From: Streptomyces sp. CB02400
Lineage (GTDB): Bacteria > Actinomycetota > Actinomycetes > Streptomycetales > Streptomycetaceae
Assembly (NCBI RefSeq): GCF_001905725.1
Contig: NZ_LIWB01000005.1
Span: 124,001 to 188,000 of the forward strand
Reading direction: 5' to 3'
DNA: 64,000 nucleotides
The translations under genes and the position numbers were made by a program. The notes under the pieces were generated by a model. That model had not been told where the DNA came from. It ran no database searches and saw nothing but the letters and a program-made list of their open reading frames with translations. Positions 25,479-32,730 of this stretch are shown in pieces. Numbering within the stretch: the stretch's first letter is position 1; each line of letters starts with the position of its first letter.

Positions 25479-25922
25479 TCAGAGCGGGAGATCGTCGGGG
25501 AGTACCCGGAACGCCTTGTGGTGGCCCAAGGGGCGTACGGCCCGGAAGCCACGGCGGTCGAGGGTGAGGATCGCGTCCGTGTCGTAGTCGGCAGCGAGCG
25601 CCACGTTGACCGCGTCAGCGAGGTCGAGGTCCAGCGCACGGTAGCGGACACGGACGGACTGGGCGGCACCCAGGTGGTCCTCCGTGATCTCCGGCATGAC
25701 GACACGCCCCCGGCTCATCCAGCGCCGGAGGTCGTCGACCGCGCCGAGGGCGGCCATTCTGCCGAGCTCGCGCGTGGCGACATGATCCAGTTCGGCCAGC
25801 AGCAGCGGGGACATGACCAGGAGGCCGGCCGCCATGATCGCCTCGTTCGCCGCCCGGTGTTCCGGGTGAGCCGAGTCCAGGGCCGCCAGGAGGCCGGACG
25901 TGTCGGCGATGACAATGATCAC
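25479..25922 (-). CDS. PIN-domain toxin (VapC-type RNase)
   Basis: 147 residues from GTG 25922, overlapping the antitoxin stop (GTGA). PIN acidic residues are in place: IVIADTSGLLAALD at the start, LLLAELDHVATREL, then DLDLADAVNVALAADYDTDA and ILTLDRRGFRAV. Four conserved acidic positions are typical of active Mg-dependent RNases that cleave tRNA or rRNA. Its 3' end lies four bases from the tRNA-Gly fragment at 25474, suggesting the module arrived with an element using that site. Confidence 0.92.
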   Translation of the reverse strand: MIIVIADTSGLLAALDSAHPEHRAANEAIMAAGLLVMSPLLLAELDHVATRELGRMAALGAVDDLRRWMSRGRVVMPEITEDHLGAAQSVRVRYRALDLDLADAVNVALAADYDTDAILTLDRRGFRAVRPLGHHKAFRVLPDDLPL

Positions 25923-26185
25923 GCGGCGGTTCCGGAATCCGGGTCGGTCTCACGGCGGACGGCGTCGGCGACCGTGTCACGCACCTCCGACTTGGAGGGC
26001 GTGCGCCCCGTTCCCTCGAAGGTGCGCGAGAACAGCGGCTCGTCCCAGACCCTGTTCGCCATGGCCGCGAGGTGGATGCCCTGGCGGATGATCTCGGCCT
26101 CGCTTATCCCCCGACGCTTCGCGGCCTCCTTGATGATCGCCAGGTCCTCGGGGTCGGCGTAGACGTTTGTGCGCTTCATGGACAT
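25919..26185 (-). CDS. Ribbon-helix-helix antitoxin (CopG/VapB-type)
   Basis: 88 residues from ATG 26185 (an ATG at 26179 is the other choice). The N-terminus has the RHH fold: MKRTNVYADPEDLAIIKEAA and KRRGISEAEIIRQGIHLAAM. The tail WDEPLFSRTFEGTGRTP would wrap the toxin. It overlaps the PIN gene by four bases, in the usual antitoxin-first order. Two 8-bp direct repeats overlap and precede the start and are the probable self-operator. Confidence 0.9.
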   Translation of the reverse strand: MSMKRTNVYADPEDLAIIKEAAKRRGISEAEIIRQGIHLAAMANRVWDEPLFSRTFEGTGRTPSKSEVRDTVADAVRRETDPDSGTAA

Positions 26186-26208
26186 GTACCAAGAGTAGTC
26201 CATGTACC
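26183..26208 (-). promoter_or_regulatory. Direct-repeat operator of the toxin-antitoxin pair
   Basis: CATGTACC occurs at 26183-26190 and 26201-26208, 18 bp apart (read GGTACATG on the coding strand), covering the antitoxin start. Direct half-sites fit RHH dimer binding. Confidence 0.55.
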
Positions 26209-26774
26209 GGATTGACACACGCGGGTTCCTCGTCCTTCGGCTCATCGGATGCCGCGATCGCAGAGGACAAAACCGGCCGCGTCCATCATGGGTGTGAGGC
26301 ATTGGGCTGTGGCACCGCATCGTGCTCGCCGCCTCTTGCACCGAACCACTTCTCGTGGAGATCGGAGTCCGTAGGGGTGATCCCGCATTCTGCGATCTTC
26401 CGAGCCGAGGCGAGGTCCCGGCAGCCATGTGCGACCGCAACTGCCGCGCTCAGCCGCTCTGCGCATCCCCAGGCCCGCACACCGATCGGAATCTCACAGC
26501 TGGTGCCGGACGGAAGCCGAATCCGACGTGGTGCTGAGACGTGCAGGTCGCGCCCGCCCCCCGGTCTCGTTGAACGCCGACGCTCGAAGGCCGAGTGGTC
26601 GCGCCGGGAACAGCCGGTGCGTCCGGCGCGGTTGCACCGACCGAGGGGCCGGCGCCGGACGGCGGGGGCACCGAGGCCGCAAGGCCGTCCGCCCCACCAG
26701 GAGCCGGGCTCCAGGATCGCGGCACACCCGCCGCGTACCCGGGCCAGGACTTATATCCGCAGGAGGACTGTTTC
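26209..26774. other. Gene-poor stretch in island
   Basis: No convincing gene in 566 bases. A minus-strand open frame at 26286-26480 (contains AHGCRDLASARKIAECGI and LHEKWFGARGG) has peptide-like composition and may be the tail of a lost gene; no family could be named. Confidence 0.35.
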
Positions 26775-27608
26775 ATGACTGACCGGCCCTTGACGCTCAT
26801 GGCAGTACACGCCCACCCCGACGACGAGGCCACCGGAACCGGAGGTGTCCTCGCGCGGTACGCGGCGGAAGGCATCCGCACGGTTCTCGTGACGTGTACC
26901 GACGGCGGTTGCGGTGACGGGCCGGGGGGTGTCAAGCCGGGCGATCCCGGGCACGACCCGGCGGCGGTCGCCTTGATGCGTCGTCAAGAACTCGAAGCGA
27001 GCTGTGACGTCCTGAAGGTCAGCGATCTGGAGACGCTGGACTATGCCGACTCCGGGATGGTGGGCTGGCCGAGCAACGACGCCCCCGGATCCTTCTGGCG
27101 GACCCCCGTGGAGGAAGGCGCGGCCCGACTCGCGGAGCTCATGCGGCACTACCGGCCTGATGTGGTCGTCACCTACGACGAGAACGGCTTCTACGGCCAC
27201 CCCGACCACATCCAGGCCCATCGCATCACGATGGCGGCGCTGGAGATGACCGCGCTGACACCGAAGGTGTACTGGACCACGATGCCCCGCTCGGGGATGC
27301 GACGGTTCGGCGAGATCATGCGCGAGTTTCATCCGGACATGCCGGAGCCGGACCCTGCCGAGGCCGCCGCGATGGCCGAGATCGGCCTCCCCGACGATGA
27401 GATCACCACATGGGTGGACACCACCGCGTTCAGCGGTCAGAAGTTCGACGCGTTGGCCGCGCACGCCAGTCAGGGCGAGAACATCTTCTTCCTCAAGATG
27501 GGAAAGGAGAGGTTCGGCGAGTTGATGGGCACGGAGACCTTCGTACGTGTCCAGGACGCCACCGGCGCGGCCCTGCCCGAGAACGATCTCTTCGCCGGAC
27601 TGCGCTGA
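26775..27608 (+). CDS. PIG-L/LmbE-type zinc deacetylase
   Basis: 277 residues from ATG 26775, with AGGAGG RBS; the upstream in-frame extension is low-complexity. Zinc site motifs are AVHAHPDDEATGTGG (HPDDE) and the later GHPDHIQAHR. The core is TVLVTCTDGGCGDGPGG. The family removes acetyl or acyl groups from GlcNAc conjugates; mycothiol enzymes MshB and Mca belong here. The length fits Mca/MshB-like members, but a natural-product sugar or detoxification role is equally possible. It is the last gene before the far tRNA-Gly fragment, so probably island cargo. Confidence 0.92.
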   Translation: MTDRPLTLMAVHAHPDDEATGTGGVLARYAAEGIRTVLVTCTDGGCGDGPGGVKPGDPGHDPAAVALMRRQELEASCDVLKVSDLETLDYADSGMVGWPSNDAPGSFWRTPVEEGAARLAELMRHYRPDVVVTYDENGFYGHPDHIQAHRITMAALEMTALTPKVYWTTMPRSGMRRFGEIMREFHPDMPEPDPAEAAAMAEIGLPDDEITTWVDTTAFSGQKFDALAAHASQGENIFFLKMGKERFGELMGTETFVRVQDATGAALPENDLFAGLR

Positions 27609-27848
27609 TCCGCCCGTAGGACCGGCCGGGAAAGCGCATCGACCGCACGGCGCGATCGAGCGGGTCGCTCACAGCGCTTCGGCGGTACTCCCCGGAAGGA
27701 CTTCCCGCGCCTTCGAGTCGGCGGCGTGCCCATGACCTGCCCGTACGACGGGTCGACCACGGTCAACAGCGGTGCGGTCCTGGGCCCGCAGGGGTCACGC
27801 GGGAAGCAGACGGCCAGGCCGGAGGTGTCCGGCTGCACAAGCGCCGTC
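27609..27848. other. Gene-free stretch before far junction
   Basis: 240 bases between the PIG-L gene and the distal tRNA-Gly fragment. No gene, terminator or promoter could be fixed by eye. Confidence 0.35.
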
Positions 27849-27892
27849 GCTTCCCGAGCTGAGAGCGCGAGTTCGGTTCTCGTCACCCGCTC
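27849..27892. repeat. Partial copy of tRNA-Gly 3' half (att-like site, far end)
   Basis: 44 bases matching 19043-19086 with two A-to-G changes, reaching the acceptor end CACCCGCTC. Homology continues through a terminator and about 35 bases beyond (TTCTTTG.TGTCC.GACCAGTG in both). There is no 5' half, so it is not a working tRNA. This is the likely distal junction of the island. Confidence 0.9.
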
Positions 27893-27899
27893 TTCTTGG

Positions 27900-27924
27900 A
27901 ACCCCAGGCCGGCGGCCTGGGGTT
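27900..27924 (+). terminator. Duplicate of the tRNA-Gly terminator
   Basis: Perfect 11-bp stem AACCCCAGGCC / GGCCTGGGGTT followed by CTTTG. It is the counterpart of the hairpin at 19094. Confidence 0.85.
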
Positions 27925-27992
27925 CTTTGCTGTCCGGACCAGTGGTCGGCCTGCCACCGTGCGGTCGGGCGCGGGGATGAAGTCACCGGTGG

Positions 27993-28619
27993 TCAGCCGG
28001 AGGGGTCCCACGGGGTCAGTGCTTCCGGCTGTTCCTGCGGAGAGGGTACGACGGGGCACGCGTGGTCCGACTGCGTCATCGCCCATCCGTCACCGAACAC
28101 ATGGAGGCTGCTGGGCGCGGCGGAACGGCGCGCGGTGTCGCCGTCGGCTTCCGCGTCGGCGCGGGGGACGGCGGTGGGGACCGGCGAAGCCGCGTGGTTC
28201 ACCGTGCACGTCAGCTGGAGCATGGCCCGACGGCTCAGCGGAGCCGTCTCACCGGGGAGTTTGACGAAGAGGATGCCGCCGTCGATCGCCACCCGCGGCG
28301 CGTCCGTCAGGCGGGGCAGCTCCGTGGTGGCCGTCGCGGCCTCGTTCGCGGCCGGCCCCTCGAACAGCAGGCGTACGACGGCCTCGAAGTCCCCGGCGTC
28401 GTCGATCCGGCGGGGATAGGGCGTCAACTCCCCGTCGCGCAGGAAGAAGAGGGAGATGGTGGCGGGCGTCGAGGGTGGTGTCGCACCGGGGGAGAACATG
28501 CCGCTCGCCGGTGCGCCGGCCTCGATGACACCGGACGGGGGGACTCCGCACGCCGTGAGCGCGAGCGCGGCCACGGCCGTGAGCCCGGACAGTAGCGCTG
28601 CCGTGTGCGGGCCCCTCAT
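27993..28619 (-). CDS. GerMN-domain lipoprotein of a two-component operon
   Basis: 208 residues from ATG 28619, overlapping the kinase stop (ATGA). A lipoprotein signal (LTAVAALALTACG, lipobox cysteine at about 24) is followed by a GerMN-like region: ISLFFLRDGELTPYPRRIDD, FEAVVRLLFEGPAANE, VAIDGGILFVKLPGETAPLS. It is anchored outside the membrane, where it could tune the partner kinase, as accessory lipoproteins do in the CseA and AfsQ-linked systems. The C-terminal 50 residues are less ordered. Confidence 0.85.
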   Translation of the reverse strand: MRGPHTAALLSGLTAVAALALTACGVPPSGVIEAGAPASGMFSPGATPPSTPATISLFFLRDGELTPYPRRIDDAGDFEAVVRLLFEGPAANEAATATTELPRLTDAPRVAIDGGILFVKLPGETAPLSRRAMLQLTCTVNHAASPVPTAVPRADAEADGDTARRSAAPSSLHVFGDGWAMTQSDHACPVVPSPQEQPEALTPWDPSG

Positions 28620-30253
28620 CGAGTGCTCCCGCCGGCCTCGGTGCCGGTGGCGGTGGCGTCGCGGTGCAGGGGAAGTTCCACCGTGAAGACCGCGCCGCCC
28701 CGGGGCAGGTTCGCCGCCCGGATGCGCCCCCCGTGCAGGCGCACGTTCTCCGCCGTGATGGCCAGACCCAGCCCGCTGCTCTCGCTCCTGGCCCGTGAGG
28801 TGCTCGCCTTGTAGAACCGCTCGAAGATGTGCGGCATGGCCTCCTCGGTGATCCCCGGTCCGTTGTCGGTCACCTCGATGACGGCCCACGCCATGCCCGC
28901 CCCGTCCACCCGTACCCCCATGGTCAGCCGCACGGGCGGCTTCCCGTGCCGCAGCGCGTTGCCGATCAGATTGGCCGTCACCACGTCGAGCCTGCGCGGA
29001 TCGACGTGCGCGCGGAGCACGCCCGGCCCGGGCAGCCGGGTCTCCACCTGCCCCGGCCGCCACCGGGAGTCGACGGTGCGCCGTACGGACTCGGCCAGGT
29101 CGATCTCGTCCCGGTTGAGTTCGGCCGCCCCCGCGTCGAAGCGGGAGATCTCCATCAGGTCGTTCACCAGCCCGCTCAGCCGGTTCGTTCCCTCGCTGAT
29201 GAGCCGCAGCGCCTCACCGGTCTCCCCTTCCCCCTCCAGGTCCAGCACGTCGGTGACCGCCGACATCGCCGCCAGCGGTGTGCGCAGCTCGTGGGAGACG
29301 TCCGCCACGAAGCGGCGCCCCTGGGCCTCCAGGCGACGCAGCTCCCGTACGGTCCGCTCCAGTTCGGCCGCCGTCTCGTTGAAGGACTGGGAGAGATCGG
29401 CCAGTTCGTCGGAGCCGGTGACGTCCAGCCGTACGTCGAGATGCCCCGCGGCCATCCGGCGCGTCGCCCGGCGCAGCGCCCGTACGGGACGCAGTACGCC
29501 GCTCGCGGCGAGCAGCGCCAGGACGACGGCGAGGCACAGGGCCACCAGGGTGGCCCGCTCGATGCCGCTGACCATGGCCTCGACGTACCCCTCCTCGGTG
29601 GTCTGCGGGACCTCCAGGTACATCACGAGCCCGGAGAGCCTGGTCTCCAGGCCCTCGCCCCAGGTGTACGTGACGGGCATGCCGACGACGAGACGAGGAC
29701 GCCCGTCGACGTTCATCCGCTGGAACACCGCGACACGTCGGTCCCGGACGGACCGGAGCATTTCGGGGCTCAGCTCGACGAAACCGGCGCTCGGCGCATA
29801 GGCGCGGTGGTCACCGTACGTGGCCATGATCCGCCAGCCCGACGAACGGTTCGCGTACAGCACCTGGTCCACCGCGGCCTGGAGGTCCGCCTGGTTCGGG
29901 GCAATGGGGATGTGGGGCGCGACGGCGTCGACGCTCGTACGGAACCGGTTGATGACGGAGTCCTGGCTCTGCTGGAGCACCCCCGTGCGCGCCTCGCGGA
30001 AGGCGAGGGCCCCGGTGCCCAGGGCGCTGGCCATGGCCACCAGGACGAAGGACGTCAGCAGGCGGGGGCGCAGGCCGCGCAGGGGGAGCGGGATGCGTGC
30101 CAGGGCCGCCCGGAGGAACCGCCGGGGGCCGGCACCCGGTACGGCGGCGGGGGGCTCTTCAGCCGTGGGGACCTCGGGTGCGGTTCTCCGCTCCCCGGCG
30201 GTCTTCCGCGTCCGTACGGTCCTCCGTGTCCGCGCGGACGTCCGGTCGCTCAT
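28616..30253 (-). CDS. Sensor histidine kinase (AfsQ2/CseC-like)
   Basis: 545 residues from ATG 30253 (ATGA overlap with the regulator gene). A basic disordered N-tail of about 55 residues leads to TM1 (LLTSFVLVAMASALGTGALA), a roughly 170-residue extracytoplasmic sensor, TM2 (TLVALCLAVVLALLAASGVL) and a HAMP domain. HisKA follows (FVADVSHELRTPLAAMSAVT, His at about 320), then HATPase with NLIGNALRHG, VTDNGPGI and SSGLGLAI. All catalytic boxes are intact. The layout regulator-kinase-lipoprotein matches cell-envelope stress systems of Streptomyces. Confidence 0.93.
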   Translation of the reverse strand: MSDRTSARTRRTVRTRKTAGERRTAPEVPTAEEPPAAVPGAGPRRFLRAALARIPLPLRGLRPRLLTSFVLVAMASALGTGALAFREARTGVLQQSQDSVINRFRTSVDAVAPHIPIAPNQADLQAAVDQVLYANRSSGWRIMATYGDHRAYAPSAGFVELSPEMLRSVRDRRVAVFQRMNVDGRPRLVVGMPVTYTWGEGLETRLSGLVMYLEVPQTTEEGYVEAMVSGIERATLVALCLAVVLALLAASGVLRPVRALRRATRRMAAGHLDVRLDVTGSDELADLSQSFNETAAELERTVRELRRLEAQGRRFVADVSHELRTPLAAMSAVTDVLDLEGEGETGEALRLISEGTNRLSGLVNDLMEISRFDAGAAELNRDEIDLAESVRRTVDSRWRPGQVETRLPGPGVLRAHVDPRRLDVVTANLIGNALRHGKPPVRLTMGVRVDGAGMAWAVIEVTDNGPGITEEAMPHIFERFYKASTSRARSESSGLGLAITAENVRLHGGRIRAANLPRGGAVFTVELPLHRDATATGTEAGGSTR

Positions 30254-30936
30254 GAGGTGCCGAAGCGGTAACCGAATCCGCGTACGGTCTGCACGTAACG
30301 GGGGTTCCTGCCCTCGCCGAGCTTGTTGCGCAGTCGCTTCACACAGGCGTCCACGAGCCGTATGTCGCCGTGGTAACTGTGTTCCCAGACCGCTTCCAGC
30401 AGCTGCTGACGGCTGAACACCTGGCCGGGCGAGGCCGACAGGGTCAGCAGCAGCCGCAGTTCGGAGGGGGCGAGGGTGACGGGTTCGCCGCGGTGCGTCA
30501 CCACGAGCCCGGCGCGGTCGACGACCAGCTCGCCGTGCGTCTCCGCCCGGGGGCGGGTGCCGTCCGGCAGCGACGCGTCCTGTCTGCGCAGTACGGCCCG
30601 TATCCGTGCGTCGAGCACCCGGGCCTGCACGGGCTTCACCACGTAGTCGTCCGCACCGGTCTCCAGCCCCACGACCACGTCGATGTCGTCTCCCCGGGCC
30701 GTCACCATGATGATCGGCACCTGGTCGCGGTCCCTGATCCGGCGGCACACGTCCAGGCCGGACATGCCGGGCAGCATGAGATCGAGCACGACGACGTCCG
30801 GCCGGAAGGGGAGGAGCTGCTCCAGCCCCTCCTCCCCCGTTTCCACGGCGAAGACCTCATGCCCCTGATGCCGCAGACCCAGTTGGACGGCCCTGCGGAC
30901 ATCTAGGTCGTCTTCGACGATCAGGACCCGTGGCAT
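30250..30936 (-). CDS. OmpR-family response regulator (AfsQ1-like)
   Basis: 228 residues from ATG 30936. Receiver: LIVEDDLDVRRAVQLGLRHQ, phosphoryl Asp in VVVLDLMLPGMSGLDV, and the AfsQ1-like stretch DDIDVVVGLETGADDYVVKP. Winged-helix output: LAPSELRLLLTLSASPGQVF, DIRLVDACVKRLRNKLGEG. The closest recalled relative is AfsQ1 rather than CseB, but the gene order lacks the sigma gene that accompanies both, so no symbol is given. It is divergent from the DUF3152 gene with 164 bases between. Confidence 0.94.
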   Translation of the reverse strand: MPRVLIVEDDLDVRRAVQLGLRHQGHEVFAVETGEEGLEQLLPFRPDVVVLDLMLPGMSGLDVCRRIRDRDQVPIIMVTARGDDIDVVVGLETGADDYVVKPVQARVLDARIRAVLRRQDASLPDGTRPRAETHGELVVDRAGLVVTHRGEPVTLAPSELRLLLTLSASPGQVFSRQQLLEAVWEHSYHGDIRLVDACVKRLRNKLGEGRNPRYVQTVRGFGYRFGTS

Positions 30937-31100
30937 TTCGGCAGTGTAAGCAGACCGGATGACGTGACCGTCCTGGGTGAGGCCCCTCTCCGACCGCCGT
31001 TACACAACGATCACACGGGCCGGGGAGCGCGGGGCGTCGTTATCGTTCCGTGACAACACCGGCTCATCGCGATCATCTGGAATGACCAGATTGACCTGCC

Positions 31101-31982
31101 ATGCATTCGGCACGACGGCGGAAACCCGCACCCCCCACCGGCAGCACCGCGGTCGTTCACCGCGCAGGCCGCCGGCGGCGGTCCTCCCATCGCCGGGGAC
31201 GGCCGCGCCGCCGGGGACGGAACCTGCTGACCGGCCTGCTGGTGGCCGTCGGCCTGCTGGGTTCGGCGGCGTATTTCACGGGAGGTGGGCGGAGCGACGC
31301 GTCGAGCGGTGCGCCGCGCCCGCGGAGCACGCACGTCACCCCCACTCCCACGCCGCCCGCTTCCCCCTCCCCCTCCCCCTCTCCCTCCGCGAGCCGGACC
31401 GAGATCGACGTCCCCCCGACGGGCAGCGGGACGTTCGTCACCGCGCAGGCCAGTGGGGAGACGGTGGGCAGCGGTTCCCGTCCGGTGCGCTACGTCGTGC
31501 AGGTCGAGACCGGCCTCGACATCTCGCCGTCCCAGGCGGCGAAGGAGATCGCCGGGATACTCGCCGCCCCGCGCGGCTGGACCCACGACCCGGACAACGC
31601 GTTCCAGCTGGTGAGCGCGGGATCACCGCACGACATCACGATAAAGATCGCGACACCGGCGACGGCGGACGCCCTGTGCTGGGCGGGCATCCAGCAGGAC
31701 ACCGGAGGCGAGTACAACTGCGAGGTTCCCGGAGGGGTGGTGGTGAACCTCAAGCGCTGGGTCAAGGGCTCACCCACCTTCGACGGACCGATCCAGGACT
31801 ACCGGGCGCTGATCATCAACCACGAGATGGGGCACTTCCTCGGTCACTCGCACGTGACCTGCGGGGGCGCCGGGCGACTGGCCCCCGTGATGATGCAGCA
31901 GATCAAGGGCCTGCACGGATGCGTCTCCAACGCCTGGCCCTACGACGAGAACGGTGACCTCGTCACCGGGCCGCCCGTATGA
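31101..31982 (+). CDS. DUF3152 membrane-anchored putative zinc protease
   Basis: 293 residues. A basic cytoplasmic tail leads to one membrane helix (NLLTGLLVAVGLLGSAAYFT, about 41-60), a Pro/Ser linker, then the DUF3152 domain. It ends with a zincin motif, NHEMGHFLGHSHVTCGG (HExxHxxxxxH), and VMMQQIKGLHGC. This metzincin-like signature suggests an exported metalloprotease facing the cell wall. No RBS is obvious. The divergent spacing to the AfsQ1-like gene suggests possible control by that system, which is inference. Confidence 0.9.
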   Translation: MHSARRRKPAPPTGSTAVVHRAGRRRRSSHRRGRPRRRGRNLLTGLLVAVGLLGSAAYFTGGGRSDASSGAPRPRSTHVTPTPTPPASPSPSPSPSASRTEIDVPPTGSGTFVTAQASGETVGSGSRPVRYVVQVETGLDISPSQAAKEIAGILAAPRGWTHDPDNAFQLVSAGSPHDITIKIATPATADALCWAGIQQDTGGEYNCEVPGGVVVNLKRWVKGSPTFDGPIQDYRALIINHEMGHFLGHSHVTCGGAGRLAPVMMQQIKGLHGCVSNAWPYDENGDLVTGPPV

Positions 31983-32074
31983 CCGGCGCCGGCCCCGAAG
32001 CCGGCCGGCACGGCGGTCGGCCGTTACAGCTCGGTCATGTACCGGCCCCAGGGCCATGAACTGCCGGCACCACT

Positions 32075-32317
32075 GTGAACTCCGCGTCCTTCCGCGCCCG
32101 CAGAATCCCCCCTCTCTCCGTCGAACGGAAGGAAACGACTCGATCCCGCACTGTCCGAAGACTGGCCGCGGCGGCGGTGAGCCTGCCGCCGCTGCTGGCG
32201 GCTTGTGGCACCGACGCCGACGCGAACGCCGGTCTCAAGAAGCAGTACCTCTTGGAGAACGCGATAGCGGCCTGCATGAAGAAGCAGGGATTCACCTACA
32301 CCGTTCCTGGTCAGTGA
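32075..32317 (+). pseudogene. Lipoprotein gene truncated at its 3' end
   Basis: The frame encodes a signal peptide with lipobox (LAAAAVSLPPLLAACG), then ANAGLKKQYLLENAIAACMK and KQGFTYTVPGQ before stop. Streptomyces secreted proteins with a CMKKQGFTY element continue well beyond this point, so the 3' part is missing. The break coincides with the start of sequence shared with the tnpB remnant at 60.8 kb. The start is uncertain: GTG 32075 is in frame, while a GGAAGGA RBS at about 32125 lacks a good start codon. Confidence 0.6.
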
Positions 32318-32395
32318 GCAGGAGTGGGTCCTGGACCCGTTGCTGCTCGCTGCGGACATCCCGAACGGTGTTGGGTGTCCTGGACGTCCGCCTCG
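32301..32395 (-). pseudogene. IS605-type tnpB, 3' terminal remnant
   Basis: In the minus strand one frame reads TVRDVRSEQQRVQDPLLLT then DQER, matching the C-terminus encoded by the larger tnpB remnant at 60786-61212 (RAQDSLMLTDRER). DNA identity between the two loci is clear over about 95 bases. Only about 30 codons remain, and the rest of the element is gone. It separates two truncated lipoprotein genes. Confidence 0.7.
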
Positions 32396-32568
32396 CCCTC
32401 GGTGGCGGGGGTGTCCGACGGGGCGGAGGCGTGCGCGGACGGCGAGGACGAGAAGGGCGCGGCCGAGGCGGCGTGGGACCCCGACGAGTCCTGGCACCCC
32501 GTCAACCCCGGGACGCAGGCCATCACCACCATCGCCGCCGGCACCGTCGTACCTCTGAGACCGGGCAT
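32311..32568 (-). pseudogene. Lipoprotein N-terminus fused to tnpB remnant
   Basis: From ATG 32568: signal and lipobox (VVMACVPGLTGCQDSSG), then an Ala/Ser/Pro linker (FSSSPSAHASAPSDTPATEG). The frame then enters the tnpB remnant and stops at 32311. Only about 60 native residues survive and no folded domain remains. An 8-bp microsatellite lies immediately upstream of the start. Confidence 0.55.
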
Positions 32569-32580
32569 GGGAAGTTCTTT

Positions 32581-32633
32581 CTTCGGCTCTTCGGCTCTTC
32601 GGCTCTTCGGCTCTTCGGCTCTTCGGCTCTTCG
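32581..32633. repeat. 8-bp microsatellite, (CTTCGGCT)6 plus partial unit
   Basis: Six perfect tandem copies of CTTCGGCT from 32581 to 32628, then CTTCG. Unit length is not a multiple of three. It lies 13 bases upstream of the ATG of the truncated minus-strand lipoprotein, in its leader. Confidence 0.97.
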
Positions 32634-32730
32634 ACCGACGAGGCTTCGGCTTCGGCCACGTCCTGTGTGACACCACGACCGGGGTGTGCGGCGCCGCTTC
32701 GTCACCGGACACACGGGAGGAGGGGGACCG

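Noticed and set aside
27849..27892. Third tRNA-Gly gene
   Set aside because: 5' half missing and T-loop changed; treated as an attachment-site remnant.
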